DNA from: Roseomonas gilardii
GTDB lineage: Bacteria; Pseudomonadota; Alphaproteobacteria; Acetobacterales; Acetobacteraceae
Reading direction: 5' to 3'
Assembly: GCF_001941945.1 (NCBI RefSeq)
Contig: NZ_CP015583.1
Location: forward strand, 2,859,501 to 2,923,500
Length of the DNA: 64,000 nucleotides
A program made the translations under genes and the position numbers. The notes below the pieces were generated by a model. It was not told where the DNA came from, ran no database searches, and saw nothing but the letters and a program-made list of their open reading frames with translations. Shown piece after piece: positions 1 through 8,860 of the stretch. Every line of letters starts with the position of its first letter. Position 1 is the first letter of the stretch.

Positions 1-180
1 CGGCGCGACGCCCCCGTGCCGCTGCTGGAGGGCGTCGCCTGCGGCGTCCGGCTGGCGGAGATGCTGGTGCGCATGGCCCCGGGCAAGCCGGCGACGGGCG
101 CCATGGCCGCCCCGCGCGGCCGGGGCAGCATCGGCCTCTCCCCCGCCCTGGCGGCGCTGCTGCAAGGCCCGGCCGCCTAG
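1..180 (+). CDS. Asp/Glu/hydantoin racemase family protein, C-terminal fragment
   Basis: Only the last 59 codons are in the window; the gene starts upstream. The frame is open from base 1 to a TAG at 178-180. The segment VPLLEGVACGVRLAEMLV resembles the C-terminal end of cofactor-independent Asp/Glu/hydantoin racemases, where a conserved 'P-hydrophobic-hydrophobic-(D/E)-GV' turn precedes an amphipathic helix. These enzymes use two cysteines to invert an amino acid or hydantoin stereocentre; neither cysteine is visible here. A hydantoinase/oxoprolinase lies at the other end of the window but is about 59 kb away, so no link is implied. The family call rests on a short segment. Confidence 0.55.
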   Translation, partial: RRDAPVPLLEGVACGVRLAEMLVRMAPGKPATGAMAAPRGRGSIGLSPALAALLQGPAA

Positions 181-323
181 GACCTCCCTGCCGGCGATCC
201 CGCCCGTGGGCGGGCGACCATGCTGCGGCCATGATCCGCCGCCATCATCCTGCGCCATCATCCTCCGGCCGGGCAACCGCCCGGTCCGGGTGACGTTGCC
301 GGCTACGGAACGAGGAGGGACAG

Positions 324-1241
324 ATGCGGCTCGATGGCCCCGAAAGCGAGAATGTCGAGGACCGGCGCGGCCAGGGTGGCGGCTTCGGGGGCGGCGGTCT
401 CGGCGGGGGTGGCTTCCGCATCCCCGGCGGCCGCATCGGCGGTGGCATCGGCACCATCGCCATCCTGCTGATCGCCGCCTTTCTCGGCGTGGACCTCACC
501 GGCATCGTCGGGGACGATCCCGGCCAGCCGGCCCCGCAGGAACGCCGCCTCGACCCGGGCCAGGCCGGGAACGGCCAGCAGGCCGGGCGCGAGGATGCCG
601 GGCGGCGCTTCGTGGCGCAGGTGCTGGGCGAGACCGAGCGCGTCTGGACCGAGCAGTTCTCGCAGATGGGCCGCACCTATCACGACCCTACCCTGGTCCT
701 GTTCTCCGGCGTCACCCGCTCAGGCTGCGGCACGGCGCAGTCGGAAACCGGCCCCTTCTACTGCCCGAACGACCAGAAGGTTTATATCGACCTCGACTTC
801 ATGCAGCAGTTGCAGAACCGCCTGGGCGCGCGTGGCGACTTCGCGGCCGCCTACATCATCGCGCATGAGGTCGGCCACCATGTGCAGAACGAGCTGGGCG
901 TGCTGGAGCGCGCGCACCAGTTCCAGGCGCGCTACGGCGGCAACAGCCCGGAAGCCAACCAGATCCAGGTCCGGGTCGAGTTGCAGGCCGACTGCTTCGC
1001 GGGCGTCTGGGCCAATCTGGCGAACCGCGAGCGCCATATCCTGGAAGACGGCGACATCGAGCAGGGCCTGAACGCCGCCGCCGCCGTGGGCGACGACCGT
1101 CTGCAAAGGCAGATGCGCGGCACGGTCCAGCCCGAGACCTTCACCCATGGCTCCTCGGCGCAGCGCGTGCGCTGGTTCCGGCGCGGGCTGGAGAGCGGCA
1201 ACATCCGGGCCTGCGACACCTTCGGCACGCAGCAGCTCTGA
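324..1241 (+). CDS. ypfJ: Neutral zinc metallopeptidase, YpfJ/KPN_02809 family
   Basis: A 305-residue protein with the layout of the YpfJ family: a Gly-rich N-terminus (about residues 17-42), one membrane segment (about 43-61) and a periplasmic metallopeptidase domain. The zinc motif HEVGH is at residues 181-185, followed by HVQNELGV. A later conserved stretch, VELQADCFAGVWA, should supply the third ligand region. The motif RRSGCG is represented by TRSGCGTAQSETGPFYCP. Family length is about 290, so the gene is intact. The ATG follows a strong GAGGAGGGA ribosome-binding site. Substrate is unknown for the family. It stands alone, 143 bp after the racemase. Confidence 0.9.
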   Translation: MRLDGPESENVEDRRGQGGGFGGGGLGGGGFRIPGGRIGGGIGTIAILLIAAFLGVDLTGIVGDDPGQPAPQERRLDPGQAGNGQQAGREDAGRRFVAQVLGETERVWTEQFSQMGRTYHDPTLVLFSGVTRSGCGTAQSETGPFYCPNDQKVYIDLDFMQQLQNRLGARGDFAAAYIIAHEVGHHVQNELGVLERAHQFQARYGGNSPEANQIQVRVELQADCFAGVWANLANRERHILEDGDIEQGLNAAAAVGDDRLQRQMRGTVQPETFTHGSSAQRVRWFRRGLESGNIRACDTFGTQQL

Positions 1242-1445
1242 CCGCGGCCCGGAGCGGTACGCCCGCTCCGGAGCCCTGCCAACGGGCAGGACGGCCATGC
1301 CCCCCGCCCTGCCCTTTTCCGGAACGTCCCCCGGCGCGTATTCCCCATCCCATTGCACAATCGTTGCGATCCGCCCGGCGCGGGGGCAGTCTTCTTCCGG
1401 GGGAACGCGGCGCGAGAAGCCGCGGCCCCGGGGAAAGGAAGCACC

Positions 1446-2750
1446 ATGACGGGTTCCAGGAAGCGCGGGGCCGCCCTTCTGTTCGCGACTCTGCTGACGG
1501 CGGCCATGCCAACGCCGCGAACGGAGGTCCGGGCGCAGCCCGCACCGCCGCCCGGCGGGGACGCCGTGCAGAAGCTGCAGGAATTCCGCGGCACGGGCGC
1601 CAGCCGCGACATGGAGACGGTGCCGCAGACCGGCCGCCGCGCCGACCAGATCCGCCGCAACCTGGAACGCATCCGCCTGCCGGACGGCTTCCGCATCAGC
1701 CTCTATGCCCTGGTGCCCGATGCGCGGCACATGGCGGTGGGCCCCTCCTCCGGCGTGGTCTTCGTCGGTACGCGCAAGAACCGGATCTGGGCCGTCACCG
1801 ACCGCGACCGCGACCGCGTGGCGGACGAGGTGAAGGTCTTCGCGCCCTCCGTCGCCTTCGCCATCCCCAATGGCCTCTGCTTCAGCCCGGACGGCATTCT
1901 CTATACGGTGGAGCAGAACCGCGTGCTGGCCTTCCCGGCGGCGGAGTTCTTCTACGAGGGACCGGACGTGGCCGCCGCGACGGTGGTGCCGCAGGGGCAG
2001 CTCATCCCGGCCGCCGAGGAGAGCTTCAACCACACCGCCCGCGTCTGCCGCATCGGGCCGGACAACAAGCTCTATATCGCCCTCGGCCAGCCCTTCAACG
2101 TACCGCCCCCGGCGAAGCGGGCGCTCTATGACCAGCAGGGCATCGGCGGCATCATCCGCATGGACCGCGACGGCCAGAACCGCGAGGTCTTCGCGCGCGG
2201 CATCCGCAACTCCGTCGGCATCGCCTTCCGCCCCGGCACCAGCGAACTCTGGTTCACCGACAACCAGGTGGACGGCATGGGCGACGACACCCCGCCCGGC
2301 GAGATCAACCGCGCCACGAAGGCGGGTCTGAACTTCGGCTTCCCCTGGTATGGCGGCGGCACGGTCCGCACCGCCGAATACGCCAAGGATACGGTGCCCG
2401 CCGACGTGGTCCCGCCCGCGGTCGAGATGGCGCCCCATGCGGCGGATCTGGGCATGACTTTCTACACCGGCCGCATGTTCCCCGAGAGCTATCGCGGCGC
2501 CATCTTCGACGCGCAGCACGGTTCCTGGAACCGCAGCCAGGCGGTCGGGGCACGGGTGATGGTCACCTTCCTGAACGCCGATGGCAGCGTGAAGGAAAGC
2601 AAGCCCTTCGCGGAGGGCTGGCTGGACGAGGAGACCAACGAGTATTCCGGCCGCCCGGTGGACGTGGCGCAACTGGCGGATGGCTCGCTGCTGGTCTCCG
2701 ACGACGCGGCGGGGGCGATCTACCGCATCTCCTATGGGGACCGGAATTGA
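1446..2750 (+). CDS. PQQ-dependent sugar dehydrogenase (glucose/sorbosone dehydrogenase-like)
   Basis: A 434-residue secreted protein of the soluble glucose/sorbosone dehydrogenase beta-propeller family, which oxidises aldoses or sorbosone in the periplasm with PQQ as cofactor. The ATG at 1446 follows AAGGAAGC and gives a signal peptide ending near VRAQP; an in-frame GTG/ATG further upstream would not. Propeller signatures include VVFVGTRKNRIWAV, NGLCFSPDGILYTVEQ, the conserved histidine in SFNHTARVCRIGPDNKLYIALG, GIRNSVGIAFRPGT and LWFTDNQVDGMGDD. A cytochrome c gene overlaps its stop codon and is a natural electron acceptor. The exact substrate cannot be read from sequence. Confidence 0.87.
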   Translation: MTGSRKRGAALLFATLLTAAMPTPRTEVRAQPAPPPGGDAVQKLQEFRGTGASRDMETVPQTGRRADQIRRNLERIRLPDGFRISLYALVPDARHMAVGPSSGVVFVGTRKNRIWAVTDRDRDRVADEVKVFAPSVAFAIPNGLCFSPDGILYTVEQNRVLAFPAAEFFYEGPDVAAATVVPQGQLIPAAEESFNHTARVCRIGPDNKLYIALGQPFNVPPPAKRALYDQQGIGGIIRMDRDGQNREVFARGIRNSVGIAFRPGTSELWFTDNQVDGMGDDTPPGEINRATKAGLNFGFPWYGGGTVRTAEYAKDTVPADVVPPAVEMAPHAADLGMTFYTGRMFPESYRGAIFDAQHGSWNRSQAVGARVMVTFLNADGSVKESKPFAEGWLDEETNEYSGRPVDVAQLADGSLLVSDDAAGAIYRISYGDRN

Positions 2751-3118
2751 CGGGAGGCGCCACGACCCGGCGCCTCCGCCTGCTGGCCGGCCTGCTTTCC
2801 CTCGGCGTCCTGGCGCCGGGGGGATGGACGGCGCCGGCATGGGGGGCCGAGGGCGATGCGCGGGCCGGGCGCCGGCTGGCCGGCGGGCAATGCGCCGGCT
2901 GCCACGGCAATGACGGGCTGGCGGTGGTGCCGGGCGCGCCCAACCTCGCCGGGCAGGTCGCGGATTATCTCGGCACCCAGTTGGCCGCCTTCCGTTCCGG
3001 TTCCCGGCAGCAGGAGCAGATGAACCTCGCGGCCCGGGAACTGACCGACGCGCAGATCGCGGACCTCGCCGCCTGGTACGCCTCGATCCGCGTCGAGGTG
3101 GAGATCCCGGGGCGCTGA
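2747..3118 (+). CDS. Periplasmic class I cytochrome c
   Basis: A 123-residue protein with a signal peptide (about residues 10-34, ending WGAEG) and one haem-binding CAGCH motif at residues 49-53. The Met at residue 92 in QEQMNLAARELTDAQI is the expected axial ligand; the following helix with AAWYAS is typical of class I c-type cytochromes. The proposed TTG start overlaps the dehydrogenase stop as TTGA and is preceded by GGGGA, which suggests translational coupling. It probably passes electrons from the sugar dehydrogenase to a terminal oxidase. The TTG start is the weak point of the model. Confidence 0.85.
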   Translation: MTGGATTRRLRLLAGLLSLGVLAPGGWTAPAWGAEGDARAGRRLAGGQCAGCHGNDGLAVVPGAPNLAGQVADYLGTQLAAFRSGSRQQEQMNLAARELTDAQIADLAAWYASIRVEVEIPGR

Positions 3119-3178
3119 CGCCAGCGGCGCCGGCCCGGGAGGGATAACGGGGGGGGGGAACGCGGCGGGAAGCCGGCC

Positions 3179-4519
3179 TCAGGACGTCTGCGCCTGGGGA
3201 CCCCGCCTGTCATGGCCCAGCCGTTCCAGGCTGGCCGGCGCGGCGGCCGCCATCTCCCTCCGGTCCCGCAGGTGGCGGCGCAGCAGCAGCAGCAGCGCGG
3301 CCGTGGTGAAGAGCACGCCCAGCATCGGCAGCTTCGGGATGTCGAAGAGGAACCGGGTGTAGCTCAGCACGGCCGCCGCCTGCATGCACAGCGCGGCCGG
3401 CCAGAGGCCCGGGCGGATCAGGGCGAGGACATAGGTGAAGACCCCTGCCGCGATGAAGTAGCGCTCGTGCATCCGCGGCGCGAAATAGGGAACCAGCAGC
3501 GCCGCCAGGGCCAGCATGGTCACCAGTTGCGCCGCCCCCGGCTGGCCACGGCAGGTCAGGAAGGACAGGAGCAGCGCGCCGCAGGCCAGCAGCGCGACGA
3601 CCACGCCCGCGAGGATCATCCCGTCATGCTGCGGCAGGACGCCCTGCAGCCAGAGGAAGGCATCGGGGGCCAGGCGCGACAGCAGGGGCGGCTCGCGGAA
3701 ATCCACCGGATAGGCGACGAGCTGCTGGACGATCAGCCAGGGATTGGGCGCCGCCATCGAGAGCAGCGGGTGCTCGCCATACTGATTGGCATAGAAGGTG
3801 AACAGCTCCCGCAAGGGCCGCCCCGCCAGCACCGCCGGCAGCATCATCGCCGCATAGGTCAGCGGCACCAGCATGGCGTCGCGCAGCGCCCGCGCGGCAC
3901 GCCCCGGCACCGGCAGGTCGCGCAGCAGCAGATAGGCGACGAAGGGCGCGACCACCGCGGCCAGCGGCTTGAAGGCCAGGGCGATGCCGAACATCACCAT
4001 GGCCCGGCCACGCCACCCCCGGAGCAGGGCGTGCAGGAAGGCCAGCAGGAAGGAGACGTAGACCACGTCCGACTGGCCCCAGACGATGCTGTTGAGGCTG
4101 AGCTCCGGCAGCGTGGCGAAGATCACCGCCGCCAGCAGGGAGAATTCCCGCGACCGGCCCACCGCGCGGCAGATGCCATGAACCTGCGTCGCCCCGAACA
4201 GCGTCCAGAGCAGGGAGCAGAGCTTCACCGCCACGACCGGTTTGAGCCACCCGTCGGCCAGTGTGCAAAGGACGAGGAGGTAGATGTAGGGCGGGGTGTA
4301 GTCGGAGAAGCCGCCATGCAGGGCCGCCAGCCGGCCCTCTGACAGGATGGCCCGGTACCAAGGGAGAAGGAACACCTCGAAATCGGTGTTGGAGCGGGTG
4401 ATCCAGAACCCGGCCATCGTCAGGGCAGCCAGGGAAAGGGCCAGTGCCAGGCCACGCATCACCGCGAGGGTACGCGCCGATTCCGGCGAAACCGTCTCGA
4501 TTTTCTGGAACGGTGCCAT
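3179..4519 (-). CDS. Polytopic GT-C-like glycosyltransferase (mannosyltransferase-type)
   Basis: A 446-residue protein with about ten hydrophobic segments. The features fit bacterial GT-C-fold, lipid-linked-sugar-dependent glycosyltransferases: an acidic residue in the first periplasmic loop (SNTDFEVFLLPWY), the loop motif WGQSDVVYVS, and PRMHERYFIAAG late in the protein. These enzymes transfer a sugar from polyprenyl phosphate on the outer face of the inner membrane. I chose the ATG at 4519 because it is followed quickly by a membrane segment and has AAGG upstream; an ATG at 4597 would add 26 residues. It is convergent with the cytochrome gene and has no glycan-operon neighbours. Acceptor and donor are unknown. 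Confidence 0.72.
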   Translation of the reverse strand: MAPFQKIETVSPESARTLAVMRGLALALSLAALTMAGFWITRSNTDFEVFLLPWYRAILSEGRLAALHGGFSDYTPPYIYLLVLCTLADGWLKPVVAVKLCSLLWTLFGATQVHGICRAVGRSREFSLLAAVIFATLPELSLNSIVWGQSDVVYVSFLLAFLHALLRGWRGRAMVMFGIALAFKPLAAVVAPFVAYLLLRDLPVPGRAARALRDAMLVPLTYAAMMLPAVLAGRPLRELFTFYANQYGEHPLLSMAAPNPWLIVQQLVAYPVDFREPPLLSRLAPDAFLWLQGVLPQHDGMILAGVVVALLACGALLLSFLTCRGQPGAAQLVTMLALAALLVPYFAPRMHERYFIAAGVFTYVLALIRPGLWPAALCMQAAAVLSYTRFLFDIPKLPMLGVLFTTAALLLLLRRHLRDRREMAAAAPASLERLGHDRRGPQAQTS

Positions 4520-4951
4520 GCGCCTTGCTTTTTCTCTACCCGGGCACGGCAATAGCAAAAGAAAGCGAAGTTGACACATGAAAGATACGATTGCCATGCG
4601 GTTTTCGCTCTTTCGGGACTGCGGCGCCGCATGGCAGAGGCACTCGGAAGCGGTATGTCGTTACAATCCAGGGCGGCAGCCCGAAGGCGTCCGTGATGTC
4701 AGGGCCGGGCAGGTCCGCAGCGGCGTGGCCACCTCGCGTTCTCCGTGACGAAAGGGGTGCTGTCCCCAGGACCGGCAGCGCGCTGAACCTTCCGCCGCGG
4801 CGGAACATCATGGTGTTGCCCCGGATGCATTGACGCCCATCGCGGCCCGGTCGAGCCTATGCAGGTGCAGCATCGGATTTGCAACCATAAGTTGCCGATC
4901 TTTCGGCACCAACGGAATGCGGCACGGTCATCGCCCGGAGGGGAAAGCGGC
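4520..4951. other. Intergenic region between divergent genes
   Basis: This 432-bp gap separates the leftward glycosyltransferase from the rightward SDR. The first 100 bases are less GC-rich than the surroundings and probably hold the leftward promoter. No RNA gene, repeat or convincing ORF was seen. Confidence 0.5.
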
Positions 4952-5707
4952 ATGCGGATTCGATTCGACGGCATCACCGTGGCGGTAACCGGCGCGGGGC
5001 ATGGCTTCGGGCGCCGCATCGCCCGCGACTTCGAGGGGCTGGGCGCGCGGGTCTTCGCCTGCGACCTCTCGGCGGAGGAGCTGGCGGAAACCGCCGCGGG
5101 CACCGGCATCGCGACCGAGGCCTTCGACCTCACCGCCCCCGGCGCCGCGCGCGGCTGGATCGCCCGGGTCGAGGAAGCGAGCGGCGGGCCGGTCGGCGTG
5201 CTGGTCTGCAATGCCGGGGGCGTGCGAGGCCAGGTGATGCACCCGCTGGAAGAGGTGCCGGAGGCGGACTGGCACGCGCTGTTCGACATAAACCTGCACG
5301 CCGCCTTCAACCTTTGCGCCGCCGTGGCACCCGGCATGAAGCGCGCCGGCACGGGACGGATCGTCACCGTCAGCAGCAGCGCGGGGCTGCGCGCCTCGCT
5401 CACCGGCATCCAGGCCTATTGCGCCGCCAAGCACGGGCTGGTCGGGCTGACCCGGCAGCTCTGCCACGAACTCGGCCCGCATGGCATCACCGTGAACTCC
5501 GTGGCGCCCGGCTTCGCCCCCACCAATCCCGCCAGCATCGCGCAGTTCGAGAGCTATGGCCCCGAGGGCCAGAAGGCGCTGCTGGAGGGCATCGCCCTGC
5601 GTCGCCTCGGCACGGCGCAGGACATCGCCAACGCGGTGCTGTTCTTCGCAAGTCCCCTCGCCTCCTGGATCAGCGGCGAGGTGCTGAGCGTGAATGGCGG
5701 GCGCTGA
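4952..5707 (+). CDS. SDR family oxidoreductase
   Basis: A 251-residue classical short-chain dehydrogenase. The cofactor motif TGAGHGFG is at residues 13-20, NAGG at 87-90, the catalytic Ser lies in VTVSSSAGL (about 139-146), and Y156-x-x-x-K160 sits in AYCAAKHG. The C-terminus ISGEVLSVNGGR is typical of 3-oxoacyl-ACP-reductase-like SDRs. ACDLS after the third strand places Asp near the adenosine ribose, which suggests NAD(H) preference, although R and K nearby could allow NADP(H). The ATG at 4952 follows GGAGGGGAAA. It is a single gene and the substrate is not predictable. Confidence 0.9.
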   Translation: MRIRFDGITVAVTGAGHGFGRRIARDFEGLGARVFACDLSAEELAETAAGTGIATEAFDLTAPGAARGWIARVEEASGGPVGVLVCNAGGVRGQVMHPLEEVPEADWHALFDINLHAAFNLCAAVAPGMKRAGTGRIVTVSSSAGLRASLTGIQAYCAAKHGLVGLTRQLCHELGPHGITVNSVAPGFAPTNPASIAQFESYGPEGQKALLEGIALRRLGTAQDIANAVLFFASPLASWISGEVLSVNGGR

Positions 5708-5815
5708 ACCCGCACCGCAATGGCGCGACCGTGACCGACCTCACCCCTGGCCCAACCCGTGCCCGCGCGGCAGTTTGACGCGGTGCGACCCATGACCCCG
5801 AGGGGAATCCGTCCC

Positions 5816-6160
5816 GTGACCCGCTTCACCATCCCGGCCCGCCTGCTGGCCCTGGCCGGCTTCCTCGCCCTGGCCGGACAGGCCCTTGCGCAGCCCGCCC
5901 CGCCGGCGCCCGCCGCGCCTCCCGCGCCGGAGGCCGGCCGGCACGAGACGAAGTTCGAGTATATCGACCAGTCGCTGGAGACCCTGCTGAAGGACGGCTT
6001 CGAGGTCCGCACCTCGATCGGGCCGATGCTCTTCCTGTCCAAGCCCGGAGCGCTCGGCGCCGCCCGCACGGCGGCCTGCACCATCGGCCTGACCAACAGC
6101 ATGATGGCCCGGCCGACGGAGATGAAGCAGGCGCCCACGACCTGCTTCTCGCTGAACTAG
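5816..6160 (+). CDS. Small exported protein of unknown function
   Basis: A 114-residue protein that I do not recognise. The GTG at 5816 follows AGGGGAA with good spacing and gives a clean signal peptide (RLLALAGFLALAGQALAQP, cut after ALA). Upstream in-frame starts at 5759 and 5792 would place extra residues before it. After a short Pro/Ala linker the mature part (ETKFEYIDQSLETLLKDGF) is followed by a segment with two cysteines (TAACTIG and PTTCFSL), which might form a disulphide in the periplasm. It follows the SDR by about 110 bp on the same strand. Confidence 0.6.
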   Translation: MTRFTIPARLLALAGFLALAGQALAQPAPPAPAAPPAPEAGRHETKFEYIDQSLETLLKDGFEVRTSIGPMLFLSKPGALGAARTAACTIGLTNSMMARPTEMKQAPTTCFSLN

Positions 6161-6323
6161 ACACGCATCGCCGAAGGGCGGCCCCGTCCGGAGGCGCGAA
6201 CCCGCGCCTCCGGAACGCCCCTCGGAACGCCCCCGGGACCGGGCGGGATTGGCGGAACGGCGGCTTTGTGCCAGTTTTGTTCTCGTCCTCCCCGCCATCC
6301 CTGCCGATGGGCCGCCACAGCAC

Positions 6324-6968
6324 ATGAGCAATCGCGAAGCCCGCCGCCACCTGTCCCGCGACCCTGTCCTGGCCCCGGTGATCGCCCAGGTCGGCGCCTG
6401 CCGCCTGAAGCCCGTCGGCGGGCGCGAACCCTACGAGGCCCTGGTCCGGGCCATCGCGCACCAGCAGGTGCATGGCCGCGCCGCCGAGGCGATGCTGAAC
6501 CGCCTGATCGCCCTGGCGCCCGACCATCCCTTCCCGCCCCCGGCCGGCATCCTGGCCCTGCCCGAGGGCGCGCTGCGGTCCTGCGGCTTTTCCGGCGCCA
6601 AGCAGGCCGCGATCCTGGACATCGCCCATAAATCCGCCGCCGGCTGGGTGCCCACCCGCCGCGCCGCCACCCGCATGACGGACGAGGCGCTGATCGAGCG
6701 CCTGGTGGCGCTGCGCGGCGTCGGCCGCTGGACGGTGGAGATGCTGCTGATCTTCACCCTGGGACGCGCCGACATCCTGCCGGTGGACGATTTCGGAGTG
6801 CGCGAGGGCTATCGCCTCGCCGCCGGGCTGGAAAGCCAGCCCCGGCCGCGCGACCTCGCCACGATCGGCGAGGCCTGGGCTCCCTTCCGCTCGGCCGCCT
6901 CCTGGTATCTCTGGCGCGCGGCGGACCTCCACAAGGCCGGGCAGTTCCGGATGCCTCAGGCAATCTGA
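6324..6968 (+). CDS. DNA-3-methyladenine glycosylase, AlkA-type (HhH-GPD)
   Basis: A 214-residue HhH-GPD base-excision glycosylase that removes alkylated purines from DNA. The helix-hairpin-helix is LRGVGRWTVEM (about residues 130-140), and D156 in PVDDFG is at the position of the catalytic Asp of E. coli AlkA. The segment YEALVRAIAHQQVHGRAAEA is the usual N-terminal helix of the domain. There is no Ada regulatory domain and no AlkA N-terminal fold, so it belongs to the short bacterial glycosylase II group. The ATG at 6324 was chosen because family similarity begins there. A second, distinct glycosylase of this superfamily lies at 31.6-32.3 kb. Confidence 0.88.
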   Translation: MSNREARRHLSRDPVLAPVIAQVGACRLKPVGGREPYEALVRAIAHQQVHGRAAEAMLNRLIALAPDHPFPPPAGILALPEGALRSCGFSGAKQAAILDIAHKSAAGWVPTRRAATRMTDEALIERLVALRGVGRWTVEMLLIFTLGRADILPVDDFGVREGYRLAAGLESQPRPRDLATIGEAWAPFRSAASWYLWRAADLHKAGQFRMPQAI

Positions 6969-7077
6969 AGCCGGCCATCCGAGGTCGGCGGGCGGCTTCC
7001 GGTCCGCGGCGTGACGCTTTCTCCATCCCGCCCCGCCCGCCATGGACGCCGCGGGAAGCCCCGTGCCAGAAGCGGGC

Positions 7078-8013
7078 ATGCCTTTGCTGACCCGCCGGAA
7101 CCTGCTGGCCGCTGGCGCCACGCTCCTGGCCACCGGCGCTTCCGGTTCCGCCTATGCGATGGTGGTGGAACCCGGCTTCCGCCTCATCGTGCAGGAATAC
7201 CGGATTCCCATGGCCAACTGGGGAAACCGGCCGGAACTCCTGATCTGCGCCACCGCCGACCTGCACAGCGGCGATCCCTGGATGCCGCTCAGCCGCGTGG
7301 AGCGCATCGTGGACCTGGCGAACCGGCTGCAGCCCGACCTGCATGTGGTGCTGGGCGACCTGCCGGGCGCGCTGCGCGGGCGCTTCCGCCGCGCCTTCCC
7401 CGCCCCGCCGCCGGAGGAGACCGCCTGGCGCCTCGGCCGGCTGGAGGCGCCGCTGGGCGTCTTCGCGGTGACGGGCAACCACGACTGGTGGGACGACCGG
7501 GAGGCCGTGCTGAACCGGCAGGGCCCGCCCCGCTCCGCCCGCGCCATGGCCGAGGCGGGGCTGCGCCTCCTGTCCAACGAGGCGACGCGCCTGCCGCTCG
7601 GCCCCCCGGGGCGCGGCGGCGGCGTCTGGCTCAGCGGCATCGACAGCCAGCAGGCCTACTGGCCGTTGATGCACATGGAGGGGGCGGACGACCTGCCTGC
7701 CGCCCTGGCCCCTCTGGCGCTGGACGACGCCCCGGCCATCCTGCTGGCGCACGAGCCCGATATCTTCCCGCGCGCCCCCGCCCGGGTCGGCCTGACCCTG
7801 TCCGGCCATACCCATGGCGGGCAGATCCGCATCCTGGGCTATTCCCCGATCGTGCCCTCGCGCTACGGGCGCCGCTATGCCTATGGGCTGGTCGAGGAGG
7901 AAGGGCGGCGGCTGGTCGTCTCGGGCGGGCTGGGCTGCAGCCGCTACCCGATCCGCTTCGGCGTGCCGCCGGAGCTCACCCTGGTCAGGCTCGGTCCTCC
8001 AGGAAAGGCGTGA
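7078..8013 (+). CDS. Tat-exported metallophosphoesterase, YkuE/YaeI-like
   Basis: A 311-residue calcineurin-like phosphoesterase. The N-terminus LTRRNLLAAG is a twin-arginine signal. All metal-binding blocks are present: ATADLH (D61, H63), LGDLPG (about 92-97), TGNHDWW (132-138), LLAHEPD and SGHTHGG. The order and spacing match YkuE/YaeI proteins, which act at the outer face of the membrane; some are UDP-sugar or lipid-phosphate hydrolases. The usual GDY is replaced by GDL. An upstream ATG at 7042 would add 12 residues ahead of the Tat motif. Its 3' end overlaps the convergent hydrolase gene by 29 bp. Confidence 0.88.
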   Translation: MPLLTRRNLLAAGATLLATGASGSAYAMVVEPGFRLIVQEYRIPMANWGNRPELLICATADLHSGDPWMPLSRVERIVDLANRLQPDLHVVLGDLPGALRGRFRRAFPAPPPEETAWRLGRLEAPLGVFAVTGNHDWWDDREAVLNRQGPPRSARAMAEAGLRLLSNEATRLPLGPPGRGGGVWLSGIDSQQAYWPLMHMEGADDLPAALAPLALDDAPAILLAHEPDIFPRAPARVGLTLSGHTHGGQIRILGYSPIVPSRYGRRYAYGLVEEEGRRLVVSGGLGCSRYPIRFGVPPELTLVRLGPPGKA

Positions 8014-8758
8014 GCGCCTCCAGGAAGCCGGCCGGATTCTCGGCATGCAGCCAGTGCCCCGCCTTCGCCACCGTGGCGAAGCGCGCCCGGGGAAACAGCG
8101 CGCGGATGCCGTCCTCATCCCGCGGGCGGATATAGTCGCTGCTCTCGCCGCGCAGGATCAGCACCGGCCCGTCATAGCGCGAGCCCGCCGGCAGGTCCGG
8201 CCAGCCGACGATGCCGTCCATCGCCGCCGCGATCTCCTCCAGCCCGATCCGCCAGCGCGGCGGCTCGGCGGCAAGGTCCAGGTTCTGCAGCAGGAAGGCC
8301 CGCACCCCCGCCTCCGGCACCGCTTCCACCAGCGCGGCATCGGCCTCCTTGCGCGTCAGCCCCGGCCGCAAGGGGATGGCCCGCATGGCCGCCGCATAGG
8401 CGCCGAAGGTGGGGCGATAGCCGCGCGGCGCGATATCGGCCACCACCAGCCGCGACACGGCGCCCGGATCGGCGAGCGCCAGCATCATCGCCACCTTGCC
8501 CCCCATGGAATGGCCCAGCACCGCCGCCGGCCGTGCCTCCGCCGCCCGCAGCGTCTCCGCCACGTCCCCCGCCATGGCCGGGTAGTCCATGCGGGCCTCG
8601 TGCGGGCTGTCGCCATGGTTGCGGAGGTCGAGCGCCAGGACGCGATGCCGCTCCGAGAGGTTCCGCTGCACGAGGCCGAAATTCCGCCCCTGGCCGAACA
8701 GCCCGTGCAGCAGGGCGACGGGTTCCCCCGCCCCGGATTCGAGCATCTTCAGGCGCAT
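7985..8758 (-). CDS. Alpha/beta hydrolase, YbfF-like esterase
   Basis: A 257-residue single-domain alpha/beta hydrolase. The oxyanion loop is HGLFGQG, the nucleophile elbow GHSMGG is at residues 82-87 (Ser84), LALDLRNHGDS matches YbfF-type esterases, and AGHWLHAENP carries the catalytic His. The likely acid is in RGESSDYI. The ATG at 8758 follows GGGGAGA; the frame is open further upstream but the extra residues are low complexity. YbfF-type proteins hydrolyse acyl-CoA and short esters; the substrate here is unknown. It follows the quinone oxidoreductase on the same strand by about 100 bp and may be co-transcribed. Confidence 0.87.
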   Translation of the reverse strand: MRLKMLESGAGEPVALLHGLFGQGRNFGLVQRNLSERHRVLALDLRNHGDSPHEARMDYPAMAGDVAETLRAAEARPAAVLGHSMGGKVAMMLALADPGAVSRLVVADIAPRGYRPTFGAYAAAMRAIPLRPGLTRKEADAALVEAVPEAGVRAFLLQNLDLAAEPPRWRIGLEEIAAAMDGIVGWPDLPAGSRYDGPVLILRGESSDYIRPRDEDGIRALFPRARFATVAKAGHWLHAENPAGFLEALTPFLEDRA

Positions 8759-8860
8759 CGGCTCTCCCCATCCAGGCAGTGGTGCTGGTTCGCAGGCCGT
8801 GGCACCGCCGTCAAACCCCGGGGGCACCGGAAGCGGAGGCACCGGAGGCGGGCGCGGCGG

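Noticed and set aside
720-2840. A 706-codon minus-strand frame over the metallopeptidase and sugar dehydrogenase
   Set aside because: It is the antisense shadow of two well-supported genes and shows no domain.
3149-3158. Run of ten G residues as a phase-variation tract
   Set aside because: It lies between two converging stop codons and cannot change a reading frame or an obvious promoter.
4571-4597. TTGACA at 4571 as a rightward -35 element
   Set aside because: No -10-like hexamer lies 16-18 bp downstream, and no gene starts soon after.
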